From positions 62,001 to 126,000 of the forward strand of contig JAUHYD010000007.1 in assembly GCA_030426665.1 (NCBI GenBank): DNA of 64,000 nt. The letters run 5' to 3'. The position numbers and the translations under genes are program-made. Below, piece by piece: positions 1 through 8,618 of this stretch. The notes under the pieces are model-generated. The model worked only from the letters and a program-made list of their open reading frames with translations. It searched no databases and was not told where the DNA came from. The stretch is from Bacteroidia bacterium. GTDB lineage: Bacteria; Bacteroidota; Bacteroidia; Chitinophagales; Chitinophagaceae. The number at the start of each line of letters is the position of its first letter. Positions within the stretch are counted from its first letter, which is position 1.

Positions 1-1558
1 TATCGCGTGAATTGGAAAGGGTAAGCTGAGTTATAAATTTTACCGGATCAGAGGCTAAACAGTTTAAAAGTTCCTCAGCTTTGTCTGAAACATCATTTAT
101 CTGGGCATCGTTGACAACCTTAGTCACGGAACTAATAAAATCAACAAAATCGGAATCTGATAAATCTGTATATTCATATCCGGCATAGTGATTGCCTGGA
201 AATTGTTCATGCTTCTGCATTACTAGCTTTCCTCTTGACCTAAGTTCATCGAAATTTTGAAGACCTAAAGACTTGATTTGATTCCATTCCTTATCAAAAA
301 GACCTTTTTTAGAGAGAAACTTCAAAATGCTGATAACATGCATTAATACATATTTATCATCAAACTTATAGGTAACTAAATCGTCCCAAACAGCATCTCG
401 GATGGCTACAAAGACATCATCTTCTAGGTTTTCAAACATTAATAGTTTCATCCACGCAGGGGTGTTTTCATCATGAAAATAGCTGCTTGAAAGTATATTC
501 CTTTTAAGCTCCTCGCAGTTCATTGTCCCGTTATTAAAATAAGCGACAAAAAAATTGAAATGTATAGGGTGGTAATAGAAATTAAAAACATTATATTTTT
601 TCTTTATTTTTTGCGCAATGGTTGGCTTGTTATTAATATTTCCCTCAAAATCTAGCAGAAATAATTGAGGAATATTATTAACGAGCAAATCGCCTTTTTT
701 GATTTCTATTGAAAGAGCGAAAAATAATTCTAGGATGTGGGGCACTAACCCCTCTTTCTCCTCAAGATCATCTGGAAGAAACTCGCAAAATCGGTCAAAA
801 TCCATAATTGACTGCTTTAGATGTCGGAGATTGTTATAGCCGCCGTTTCTATAAATTTCTTTAAGCAATTCCATGTTTTCATTCAATGTTCTTATTATGT
901 CCGATGTGCGCGTGACTTCTATAAATGTTTTTAGTGCAGCATCGAGATCTGAATAAATGTTAAAGCTTTTTCCTACTAACTTCTCTTTGATCTGAATGTA
1001 TGAAAAACTGGTGGCTCCGCTTTGAAGGTCATTTTGCGACATAATCTGTTTTTCGTTTGCAACTAAGATTACTTTCATTCCATAATTCTCTACAAATTGA
1101 TTAATATATCCTAGTAAGTCAGTCACGGAAATTGAACAACGTTCCAAATCGTCAAATATTAGAACGCGGTTCTCATTAAGTTTGTTGAATTCTTTTAAAT
1201 TGATACTTGGAATGGTGGAATTGACTGTGATATCATCTTTACCATCGCCATTTAAATCGATTTTAAAAGCCCCCTTTAGTATTCCTCCTAATACTTTCGC
1301 AGTTAATTTTGTCACTTTGGAGCTTAGTATCGGATGCATTTGTTCGTAAAACGCATCTTCGATTTCACGTGGTGATGTTATTCCATATAAGCTCACCCGT
1401 AAGTACTTGTATTTATTATGTTGAGATACAAACTCTTTGATGAACCATGTCTTACCAGATCCCCATTCACCACACAGCATAACTGCATATTCAGGAGCAT
1501 TGTTTAAGTCAAGATAGTATTCTAAATATTCAGTGATATGCTTATTGGTATCGGGCAT
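1..1558 (-). CDS. KAP-family P-loop NTPase, C-terminus cut by window edge
   Basis: The frame is open from an ATG at 1558 down to base 1, giving 519 complete codons with no stop, so the C-terminus lies outside the window. A Walker A motif GEWGSGKT sits at residues 30-37. A Walker B strand RVLIFDDLERC follows, with its acidic pair at about residues 136-137. The DDLERC signature after such a Walker B is typical of KAP P-loop NTPases (COG4928/PF07693). Many family members carry membrane helices between Walker A and B; I see none here, so this one looks cytosolic. KAP proteins include the F-plasmid phage-exclusion protein PifA, and many others are uncharacterised. The gene is visibly AT-richer than the rest of the window and lies on the 3' side of tRNA-Gln, which suggests acquired DNA. 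The NTPase family call is firm; a defence role is inference only. Confidence 0.85.
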   Translation of the reverse strand, partial: MPDTNKHITEYLEYYLDLNNAPEYAVMLCGEWGSGKTWFIKEFVSQHNKYKYLRVSLYGITSPREIEDAFYEQMHPILSSKVTKLTAKVLGGILKGAFKIDLNGDGKDDITVNSTIPSINLKEFNKLNENRVLIFDDLERCSISVTDLLGYINQFVENYGMKVILVANEKQIMSQNDLQSGATSFSYIQIKEKLVGKSFNIYSDLDAALKTFIEVTRTSDIIRTLNENMELLKEIYRNGGYNNLRHLKQSIMDFDRFCEFLPDDLEEKEGLVPHILELFFALSIEIKKGDLLVNNIPQLFLLDFEGNINNKPTIAQKIKKKYNVFNFYYHPIHFNFFVAYFNNGTMNCEELKRNILSSSYFHDENTPAWMKLLMFENLEDDVFVAIRDAVWDDLVTYKFDDKYVLMHVISILKFLSKKGLFDKEWNQIKSLGLQNFDELRSRGKLVMQKHEQFPGNHYAGYEYTDLSDSDFVDFISSVTKVVNDAQINDVSDKAEELLNCLASDPVKFITQLTLSNSRD

Positions 1559-1815
1559 AAATTAAGGATGGTTTAATTAAATTTTACATGAAATTGCATT
1601 CTGTGAAAGTACAATGTTCTTGACCAATAGTAAAGAGAAGGATGCGGCATATTCTTGTTCACCGCACTTGGCAAAGTAACTCGCCCCCGCTTAGCGAAGT
1701 CAAATAAATTGTGGTTTGTCATACGTCGCTCGACTACGTCACAACGGCGGTCAATCGCCTAGTTGACGAATATAGGATGCCCCAACCGTCGAAGCCGAGT
1801 CTTATGATGTCGCGG
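1559..1815. other. Intergenic strip without a supportable gene
   Basis: Between the start of the KAP NTPase gene and the promoter-like box at 1816 I find no convincing reading frame, RNA gene or terminator. The segment is GC-richer than the NTPase gene. It holds several short, partly self-complementary stretches (for example around 1720-1790) but no clean hairpin. It may be decayed mobile-element DNA, given its position between an AT-rich gene and a tRNA. Confidence 0.4.
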
Positions 1816-1823
1816 TATCTTTG
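1816..1823 (+). promoter_or_regulatory. Bacteroidota-type -7 box (TATCTTTG) before a gene remnant
   Basis: TATCTTTG matches the TAnnTTTG -7 consensus of the main Bacteroidota sigma factor. No clear TTG lies at the -33 position. Just downstream, TTGTGTA occurs three times (1838, 1851 and 1862), and the first two copies extend to TTGTGTAACAT. The box points into the short integrase-like remnant at 1862. Confidence 0.35.
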
Positions 1824-1861
1824 CCACAAAGGGTAATTTGTGTAACATAGTTGTGTAACAT

Positions 1862-1927
1862 TTGTGTAGCTTTTTATTTAGACTACGTAAAACTACATCG
1901 AAGCAAAAAAAACAAAATACACCTGAA
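1862..1927 (+). pseudogene. Possible 5' remnant of a tyrosine recombinase (Arm DNA-binding end)
   Basis: Read from 1862, about 20 codons give CSFLFRLRKTTSKQKK. This resembles the opening strand of the Arm DNA-binding domain of Bacteroidota tyrosine recombinases, which commonly begin with a LLFxLRKxK-like strand. The frame then runs into the terminator and antisense tRNA-Gln sequence, so nothing of the catalytic domain is present. There is no ATG; the codon at 1862 is TTG. The match is short and could be chance. Its position beside a tRNA, with a promoter box and short direct repeats upstream, is what makes an integrase remnant plausible. Confidence 0.22.
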
Positions 1928-1946
1928 AGGTTTACTGGAAAAGGAA

Positions 1947-1968
1947 CAGGAGCGAAAAACCGCTCCTG
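1947..1968 (-). terminator. Rho-independent terminator of tRNA-Gln
   Basis: An 8-bp GC-rich stem CAGGAGCG / CGCTCCTG encloses a 6-nt loop. On the minus strand it is followed by a T-rich stretch. It lies 27 nt beyond the 3' end of tRNA-Gln, on the correct side and strand. Confidence 0.75.
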
Positions 1969-1994
1969 TATTGTGTTTCAGCTTTTAGGCTGTG

Positions 1995-2065
1995 TAGTCC
2001 GACTAGGATTCGAACCTAGACTAACAGAGTCAGAGTCTGTGGTGCTACCGTTACACCATCGAACT
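1995..2065 (-). tRNA. tRNA-Gln, anticodon CTG
   Basis: A 71-nt cloverleaf can be drawn on the minus strand. The acceptor stem AGTTCGA pairs with TCGGACT and the discriminator base is A. The D-stem is GTG/CAC. The anticodon stem ACAGA/TCTGT encloses loop CTCTGAC, giving anticodon CTG (reads CAG, Gln). The T-arm is CTAGG TTCGAAT CCTAG. CCA is not encoded. The gene is flanked by its own terminator. Its 3' end faces the AT-rich KAP gene region, the usual arrangement where integrative elements enter at tRNA genes. Confidence 0.95.
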
Positions 2066-2246
2066 ATTTTCCGCTAACGGGATGCAATGGTAAGCATGTT
2101 TTTCAAAATTTCAAAATCCAAAACCACAAGCGTTGTTCCTTCCCTCAAAAAACAATTAAAACCATTCCAGCCAAGTCACACCACTTCCATTATTTCATTG
2201 CCAAATTGCCTCATTGTCACATTATCGAATTGCCTCACTTCCGTGT

Positions 2247-5200
2247 TTAAAAAGCCCTATTGATGCCCACTACATAATGCAATGCCGCATACTGAGGGTT
2301 GTTGTATGGTGGTCGGTTCAGCAACACAGGAAAGTCTATCCGGATGGTAAGCGGCTTTGCTTTTTCAAATACACCCCACTTCTTAATGGTAAAGGCGCAC
2401 CCCGCACCTGCATCGGCATGTATAGTGCTCCATGTTGTGGTAGGTGCAGTCATGTGAAAATTAGTCGGGTTATACCTGCTTAACTCCATCACACCTGCAT
2501 CTCCGAACACATACATATCCATGTGCAACCAATTGCGGGTAAGCTTCGGACGCCATTGAATGTAGTTCTGAAAACCTATCTCCATATTTACGGCAGCACC
2601 GCTACGCCCTTTGTATCCGGTCAGTAAGTTACCGTTCACTTCATCCGGCGCATAGTAACCGGCATATCCTCTGAGATTAAGCCCACCACCCTGCTGATAA
2701 TGGTTTACATCGTATAGCGATGTTCCCTGCCAATCGTCGGGCGCAAACCCTACACTGCGGGTGTACTTGTTTTCCATCTGCTCCTCAGGATTAGCGCCTG
2801 CCATATACAGCATGCTTTCGTATGGCATTTGTCTGCCCAAACCAAACCGCCCGAACACGCGCGTACGAATGTCTAACAAGTCAAGCTTGCCGTAGTTCAC
2901 AGACTCTAACTGCGCATAAGAATAAGAGAATGGCAAAGCATCTTTGGCAAGGAACGGCGCTCTCAGGTTGACTCTGTACCACCCTCTGCCATGTGTGTAA
3001 TTATAGTTGTGCGTCCATGCCACATTCAGCGTATTGTTCTTTCTGCCGGGGCTGCTACTCCAGTCTGCCGGGTCGTTCAGATACGACAATTCATTAACCG
3101 ATGGTCGCCACATCATCAGTCCGTATAGCTCTATCTTGTTGTTGCCGGTTACCGCCCAGTTAAATCCACCTCTGTTGTACCACAGCCCGTCTAAGTATCT
3201 TGAATTTATCTGCAACTCTAATTGCGACAGATTTCTGGTTATCGGCGAGTTGTAGTTAACGCTGTAGTTGACGGGCTTGTAGTTGGCATAATAGCTCTGC
3301 CCGATGTACGACTTATATTTATCGAACTGGAGCATATGCGTATTCCACCATACCGAGGCATCTATTTTATACATCGTAGCCAGGTAATCGCCATTAAAAT
3401 GTACACCGGCTTTGATACCGTCTATGGGGTTCCACCAGGCATCAGGACGCACATACATACGGTATTGTCGTCTGTCGGTACGATTTCTTAAACCACCATC
3501 CAGCTTTGTCCTGATAGCCTTAGGGCTTACCGGCATACTCCTTGTTTTATAGTTATCCACCATATTCCTGTCTGCCAGTCGGTAGGTAGTATCTATTTGT
3601 ACATGCTTAATCCCTCCCGGCACGCTGATGTGCGCTGTGTAGGTTTCGTTCAGCTTTCCCCAGCCAAACCACTTCGGCAGGGTCTCTGCTTCTGTTTCCT
3701 TCTTAAACCAGGTATTCGGAATATAGAAGCTATGCTGACTACCCCGCTTGTCGGTTACGGTAAAGTCTATCGGCATTTCCATTTGCCCCTTGCGCTTAAA
3801 CGTTACGGCAAAGCTGTCGGTTCCTCTGATTTTCTTTATTCTGCCTACTGCATAATCCAGCGGCTTTGTGGTTTCAAACCACTCATCAAAGAACCATGAC
3901 AGGTCGGCTTTAGTGAACTGAATAATGGAGGCTCTGAAATCCTCAAAGTATGGGTGTGCAAACTTCCATTGGTCAAAGTAATGAGACATGGCCGCTGCAA
4001 ACAACGAATCGCCAAGCACATATTCAAGGTTGTATAGCATGGTAGCTGTCTTATAATAAACAGCGCCATAACCACCGCCATGCCCCAGCGCACCATTAAA
4101 ATCATCTGAGTGTGTGTTTATAGATACCTCATCCTGCTGAAGTGCGGTCTGGGTGTATCTGTTCAGGACTCTCAGGTCCAATGCGTCAGTAGGTTCTGTA
4201 AAGTGATTCCTGTATCCCGATTTTGACTTACTCTCCACCAGGTTATTACCATCTATTCTACGCAAACCATAAGCGGTCAGGAACTGTGTAAACCCTTCGT
4301 CCATGGCGGCGCGATAGGTTTCGTTGTTTCCTACCTGGCCGTAAAACCAGTTGTGCGCTATCTCGTGCACCAGCAAGCCCCTGTAACCCGGATCAGAACC
4401 ACCATCCAACGTCAGCATAGGATATTCCATACCATCAGCTGCATCGGCTGCAACAATCTTGGGGTAGCAATACATCCCTATCCCCTCAGAAAATGTTTTT
4501 ATGATTTTAGTAATATACTCAGGTGCATTCTGCCAGCCGGAAGCATGTGGCTCCTGTACGATAGCTACGCACTCTACCCCATTCCAGTACGCCGTACCGA
4601 TACGATAGGTAGGGTCAGCGGTAAAGGCAAAGTCATGCACATTGTTGGCGATAAAATGCCATTCTTTGCGCTCCCCTTTTACATAGGGAGTAATGACAGA
4701 GGGCGCTTCATTCCACTTTTTATCAGCGAAGTTTTTTATATTCAACTTAGCACGAAGCGTATCGGGCAATACCTCTTTTCTGTTCTGCAACACGCCACTC
4801 GCTTCTACTACATAGTTTGATGGGAAATCCAGCGTTACATCATACAATCCATAATCGCCATAAAATTCATGATTGAGGTGCTGATAGGTATCCCAACCAT
4901 GCATACGGTCATATACACTCAATTTAGGGAACCACTGGCAGCCATTATAATGCACGTACCCCCACGACTTGTACATCTTCATCCGGCGGCGTGTGTCGCC
5001 TTTATCATAATAGGTATTGAACCCCATCTTTATTAGTGCCTTCTTGCCGGGCAATAAAGGCTCCGGCAGGTAAACTTTTAGAATGGTATTATCGAGCTCA
5101 GATGTAGCATAGATGCCGTTTACCTGTATTCTATCTACTGTAGTTCCTAATCCGTCAGACTCATACTTACCCATGCGCGATTTCACTTTGTTGGCTGCTT

Positions 5201-5507
5201 CCAGATTCTTCAGGTAAGAACCTTTTACAAAGGCATTCTGAAAGAGGTGGAAGTAAACAAAATGCAGTGTATCGGGAGAATTGTTCCAGTAAGTCAGCTC
5301 CTCAGAACCTTCTATGATGTTTGTTTCTTCGTTTATCCGTGCATGTATCTTGTACTGTACATCCTGTTGCCAATAGGCGGCATCCGGCTTTCTGTTCTGC
5401 CAGTAGTACTTATTGGAACTGTTGCGATAGTCATTATCATTCCATTGGGCAGAAGAATTAAAAACAATCAATAGCGAAAGAAACGTAAAAACAACCTTAT
5501 GATTCAT
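2247..5507 (-). CDS. M1-family zinc metallopeptidase with C-terminal barrel-like extension
   Basis: This 1086-residue protein has a signal peptide (MNHKVVFTFLSLLIVFNSSAQ) and is probably exported to the periplasm or outer membrane. The zinc motif HEIAH is at residues 381-385 and the third ligand Glu404 lies in MDEGFTQF, giving the HExxH-x18-E pattern of peptidase family M1. A GMEYP segment just before it corresponds to the GxMEN substrate-binding loop. Residues from about 660 to the end are rich in alternating aromatic and polar strands and end in aromatic Phe (NRAF), as in a beta-barrel-like domain, so the protein is much longer than the catalytic unit needs. It stands alone on the minus strand with tRNA-Gln beyond its 3' end. 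A relative with the same architecture is at 55092. The specific substrate cannot be told. Confidence 0.9.
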   Translation of the reverse strand: MNHKVVFTFLSLLIVFNSSAQWNDNDYRNSSNKYYWQNRKPDAAYWQQDVQYKIHARINEETNIIEGSEELTYWNNSPDTLHFVYFHLFQNAFVKGSYLKNLEAANKVKSRMGKYESDGLGTTVDRIQVNGIYATSELDNTILKVYLPEPLLPGKKALIKMGFNTYYDKGDTRRRMKMYKSWGYVHYNGCQWFPKLSVYDRMHGWDTYQHLNHEFYGDYGLYDVTLDFPSNYVVEASGVLQNRKEVLPDTLRAKLNIKNFADKKWNEAPSVITPYVKGERKEWHFIANNVHDFAFTADPTYRIGTAYWNGVECVAIVQEPHASGWQNAPEYITKIIKTFSEGIGMYCYPKIVAADAADGMEYPMLTLDGGSDPGYRGLLVHEIAHNWFYGQVGNNETYRAAMDEGFTQFLTAYGLRRIDGNNLVESKSKSGYRNHFTEPTDALDLRVLNRYTQTALQQDEVSINTHSDDFNGALGHGGGYGAVYYKTATMLYNLEYVLGDSLFAAAMSHYFDQWKFAHPYFEDFRASIIQFTKADLSWFFDEWFETTKPLDYAVGRIKKIRGTDSFAVTFKRKGQMEMPIDFTVTDKRGSQHSFYIPNTWFKKETEAETLPKWFGWGKLNETYTAHISVPGGIKHVQIDTTYRLADRNMVDNYKTRSMPVSPKAIRTKLDGGLRNRTDRRQYRMYVRPDAWWNPIDGIKAGVHFNGDYLATMYKIDASVWWNTHMLQFDKYKSYIGQSYYANYKPVNYSVNYNSPITRNLSQLELQINSRYLDGLWYNRGGFNWAVTGNNKIELYGLMMWRPSVNELSYLNDPADWSSSPGRKNNTLNVAWTHNYNYTHGRGWYRVNLRAPFLAKDALPFSYSYAQLESVNYGKLDLLDIRTRVFGRFGLGRQMPYESMLYMAGANPEEQMENKYTRSVGFAPDDWQGTSLYDVNHYQQGGGLNLRGYAGYYAPDEVNGNLLTGYKGRSGAAVNMEIGFQNYIQWRPKLTRNWLHMDMYVFGDAGVMELSRYNPTNFHMTAPTTTWSTIHADAGAGCAFTIKKWGVFEKAKPLTIRIDFPVLLNRPPYNNPQYAALHYVVGINRAF

Positions 5508-5699
5508 ATGTCAGATTTGTTGGCAAAAGTAAAGTTTAAATTGTAAAAGTCACTCCCCCGTAGCAGGGGGTATATAATGTAATGACAGGCATCTGTCGCA
5601 ATCCTGATAAGAATTATTGCGTTATGTGACCATTGTCACCAAAAAGGTTGGCGCAATAGCGGACATTTGTAATAACAAAAGCAAACAACTACTATCAAT

Positions 5700-6356
5700 A
5701 TGGAAACAACAATGGAAACACCAATTACAATGATGCCAAGAATAGGCGATCAGGCTCCTGACTTTGCAGCAGTAACAACTATAGGAAATCTGCAATTCAG
5801 CGACTACAACAAAGACAGTTGGGTATTGCTGTTTTCTCACCCGGCCGATTTTACGCCGGTATGTACTACCGAGATGTCTGCATTTGCACAAGAGGAAGAC
5901 TATTTCAAATCCTTGAATACCAAGCTGATGGGATTGAGTATAGATAGCATTCACTCACATATAGCCTGGGTAAACAACGTGAAGAAGCACATGGGCATAC
6001 TGATGAAGTTCCCCATTATTGCCGACATAGATATGAAGGTAGCAAAGCTATATGGCATGTTGCAGCCCGGCGAGAGTGAGACAGCGGCAGTAAGGGCAGT
6101 GTTCTTTATAGACCCGACCGGCAAGATTCGCCTGATTATGTACTACCCGCTGAATGTGGGTCGTAATATGGAAGAGATAAAAAGAGCGCTGATAGCACTA
6201 CAAACCAGCGACGAGAACAAAGTGGCAATGCCGCTCAACTGGAAGCCGGGCGATAAAGTAATAGTGCCGCCACCAAAGACGGTAATGGCAATGGAAGAGC
6301 GCGAAAACAGCGATTACGAAATGGTAGACTTCTACCTCGCAAAAAAGAACTTATAA
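5700..6356 (+). CDS. 1-Cys peroxiredoxin (Prx6 type)
   Basis: This 218-residue thiol peroxidase reduces H2O2 or organic peroxides. The active-site segment FTPVCTTE carries the peroxidatic Cys55, preceded by the conserved SHPADFTP context. No second cysteine is visible, so this is the 1-Cys (Prx6) mechanism, which needs an external thiol reductant. The C-terminal part with the LNWKPGDKV stretch is the Prx6-type extension. No signal peptide is present, so it is cytosolic. The start at 5700 is the first ATG after an A-rich leader without a Shine-Dalgarno; a later Met at residue 11 or 12 would still leave a complete domain. The gene is monocistronic: the neighbour to the left is divergent, and a strong terminator follows at 6385. 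Confidence 0.93.
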   Translation: METTMETPITMMPRIGDQAPDFAAVTTIGNLQFSDYNKDSWVLLFSHPADFTPVCTTEMSAFAQEEDYFKSLNTKLMGLSIDSIHSHIAWVNNVKKHMGILMKFPIIADIDMKVAKLYGMLQPGESETAAVRAVFFIDPTGKIRLIMYYPLNVGRNMEEIKRALIALQTSDENKVAMPLNWKPGDKVIVPPPKTVMAMEERENSDYEMVDFYLAKKNL

Positions 6357-6384
6357 TAATTTAAGATGGTTTAGTTGGTAGGTT

Positions 6385-6420
6385 ACCCGGTGTCTGTTAT
6401 ATACGGACGCCGGGTTTTTG
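6385..6420 (+). terminator. Rho-independent terminator of the peroxiredoxin gene
   Basis: A 10-bp stem ACCCGGTGTC / GACGCCGGGT (one G-T pair) with an 11-nt loop is followed by a T run. It lies 28 nt after the stop codon. Confidence 0.85.
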
Positions 6421-6871
6421 TTTTTGGGTTTCCGTTAGTCCTATTTGCAAGCGTATGATACCAATTAGAATTCTTAAACGGTTATCATGAGTTTCACGCA
6501 AATAAAGTAGGTTGTGAAGCTTGTTGTGACGCTACGTTTGATATCCACAAATTTGCCCCTAGCCCCGGAGGGTGACATGATTCCTACCGTGGTTATGGGT
6601 TGCGCAATGAAAAGAATTGTTGGATAGACGCACCCCCACGAATAAAAACCACCCCGTCAGCAAAAAATTCTTCGCTTTTTTACTGCGTCCCCTCCTTGAA
6701 AAAAGGAGGGGAGTTCTCATGTGGTTTGTTCGTGTTGTTTGTTTTTTGGGAATGTGCCAATACCAATAGCAACAATATAAGACGCCAAAACAAATGCGTT
6801 TTGCTTATTGCGTATGGTCGCTTTACTATAATGTATCAGCAATAATGCTAACTTTAGCAAAAGCAAAAAAT
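6421..6871. other. Gene-free region with repeat-like hairpin and duplicated promoter segment
   Basis: About 450 bases hold no supportable gene. The region contains the GC-rich hairpin at 6689-6711. From 6791 onward, about 80 bases are closely repeated at 7471-7553, upstream of the intact paralogue. Both copies contain a TAACTTTA box that matches TAnnTTTG at seven of eight positions, so this is a duplicated leader. Confidence 0.5.
6689..6711. repeat. Extragenic GC-rich hairpin (CCCCTCCTT / AAGGAGGGG)
   Basis: A perfect 9-bp inverted repeat has a 5-nt A-rich loop. A related CCCCTCC...GGAGGGG palindrome occurs at 9999-10015, which suggests a dispersed extragenic palindrome family. No T-run makes it an obvious terminator, and it is 270 bases from the nearest upstream stop. 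Confidence 0.5.
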
Positions 6872-7323
6872 ATGAGGTACAAATTAGTACTGTTGTTGCT
6901 TCTATTAATAAACACCACTCTTGTATCAAATGCACAGGATTATGACTCAGCTTATACGCTACCCCCAACCATAAAGAATTCTGCCATCAGGAATATAGAA
7001 TTGGCAGATAGTTTCTCAAAAATAAGAGGCAGTGTCAGTGCCTCGCCGAAGGCATCACCGGGACCCGAAGGGACAGACACATTCGTTGAATACGACTCCG
7101 ATAGTACTACGTATCTCTTGCTTGAGCCTACAAGTAAAAAGAAATTCAACGTTTTCAGATTTACATTAGACAATTATTATTGGATAACGCTGCAGATACT
7201 AACGATATTTTTTATTTGGCTCAGGCGGCATATGCGAAAATAGAGTGGAACATTCCCAATAGCTTTCTATTCTCCAAGAATGAGGGTCATCATCAACATC
7301 TAAAAAGGCATCTGGCATATTGA
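6872..7323 (+). pseudogene. Decayed copy of the downstream secreted protein (internal deletion and frameshift)
   Basis: The ATG at 6872 opens a signal peptide and N-terminus (QDYDSAYTLPPTIKNSAIRN) nearly identical to the intact gene at 7554 (QDYDSAFALPPTIINSAIRN). After about 50 residues the similarity jumps to the C-terminal part of the intact protein (PTSKKKF...DNYYW against SANKKDF...KNDDYW), so roughly 200 codons are missing. The open frame stops at 7243, but a second frame continues with NIPNSFLFSKNEG...HLAY, matching NIPFTFLYHKVDS...YLAY, and ends at the TGA at 7321. A frameshift near 7180-7200 therefore separates the two parts. The truncated 123-residue product could still be exported, but I judge the gene broken. 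Confidence 0.75.
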
Positions 7324-7553
7324 TTTATGCGGTGTAACCGAAGTGTTTTCTCTTGCTAAAAGTGACAATTGGCGCCTGTTTGGCAAATTTCCCATAGCCC
7401 AAAGTAGACATACCCATCAATCGGAAATCCCCATGCCAAATCTATCGATTCACGCACAAGACCGCTAATACAAATGCGTTTTGCTTACTGCGTAAGGTAC
7501 GCCTTACTAAAAGGTATCAGTCAATAATACTAACTTTAGCAAAAGCAAAATGC

Positions 7554-8555
7554 ATGTGGTACAGATTGTTCTTATTGTTGTTTTTACTGATATACCTCAC
7601 TCCTAACTCAAACGCACAGGATTATGATTCTGCGTTTGCACTTCCACCCACTATCATAAACTCAGCTATTAGGAATATGGAATTGGCGGATAGTTTCTCG
7701 ACAATTGGGGACAGTATTAATGCCAGCAAATATTATCTAAAGATAGACCCCTATTTTTTTGTGTCGTCAAACAGAACCGAGGCTACAATTGATTCCAGTT
7801 TTGTTAATTACCTGCTGACCAACGACGCAATTGCCGAATACCGGAACATATTTGCAAAGGCTTATACCTCCGAACGAACAGCAGCTTACAAAACATTCAA
7901 AACAATGTTCAAGGAAGACCAGGCAATCCGTTATAAGTTAGACAGATGCGACGACAGTCTGTCCTGTGCCGTATTCAGGCAGCGGATGATTCGTACAGAC
8001 TCACCTCATTTTGAGTACCTGCACAGCTATGTTAAACAAAACGGGTGGCCAAATTATGAAAACGGCGCCATGTTTGCGGAAATCATTGCGATGCATGACT
8101 ATAAATATATGGACTATTATCTGCCCTTTATCAAAAAGTCGGTGATAGCAGGCAACAGTGGCTTGAATTTTTATGAGGGTATTCTGAATCGTGCTAAGCC
8201 ATCCAATCTGAAAAAGTTATATAGCTACAAAAGAAAGCGATATTTTGATATTAGTTATGTACTTAGTGGCACTCCGGCATCTCCGGCACAAGTAGTTGAA
8301 ATAAAAAATGCAGTCCTTGAGTATGGACCAATTCGACACGAGTACTTTGTGTTTGAGTCTGCTAATAAAAAGGATTTTGACGATTTTTTAGGCTTTGTAA
8401 AAAACGATGACTATTGGTTAGCATGGCATATAATGGTTGACATTGATCGTATTCAGGAAAAATGTGCAGGGGTATATCGTAATATTCCATTCACTTTTCT
8501 ATACCACAAAGTCGACAGCAAGCATAAAAGGCTGAAAATGTATCTCGCATATTGA
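7554..8555 (+). CDS. Secreted protein of unknown function, intact member of a tandem pair
   Basis: I do not recognise a family for this 333-residue protein. It has a clear signal peptide (MWYRLFLLLFLLIYLTPNSNAQ), so it is exported. The mature part is mixed helix and charged loop, rich in Tyr and Lys, with a few cysteines (RCDDSLSC at about residues 124-131) and no transmembrane segment or sorting domain. The ATG at 7554 is preceded by AAAAGCAAAATGC and by a TAACTTTA promoter-like box about 20 bases upstream, both also present before the decayed copy at 6872. It is transcribed alone; the next gene is convergent. Tandem duplication followed by decay suggests a rapidly evolving, niche-specific protein rather than a core function. 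Confidence 0.8.
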   Translation: MWYRLFLLLFLLIYLTPNSNAQDYDSAFALPPTIINSAIRNMELADSFSTIGDSINASKYYLKIDPYFFVSSNRTEATIDSSFVNYLLTNDAIAEYRNIFAKAYTSERTAAYKTFKTMFKEDQAIRYKLDRCDDSLSCAVFRQRMIRTDSPHFEYLHSYVKQNGWPNYENGAMFAEIIAMHDYKYMDYYLPFIKKSVIAGNSGLNFYEGILNRAKPSNLKKLYSYKRKRYFDISYVLSGTPASPAQVVEIKNAVLEYGPIRHEYFVFESANKKDFDDFLGFVKNDDYWLAWHIMVDIDRIQEKCAGVYRNIPFTFLYHKVDSKHKRLKMYLAY

Positions 8556-8618
8556 TTTAGGGTGAGGAGCATATAGATTTTTCTGGACCAAACAAATTTG
8601 GTTGTACTTTCTCGTCAC

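Noticed and set aside
1862-2077. A 71-codon plus-strand frame covering the antisense of tRNA-Gln
   Set aside because: Beyond about 20 codons it is only the antisense of the terminator and tRNA; only the 5' part is kept, as a weak integrase-like remnant.
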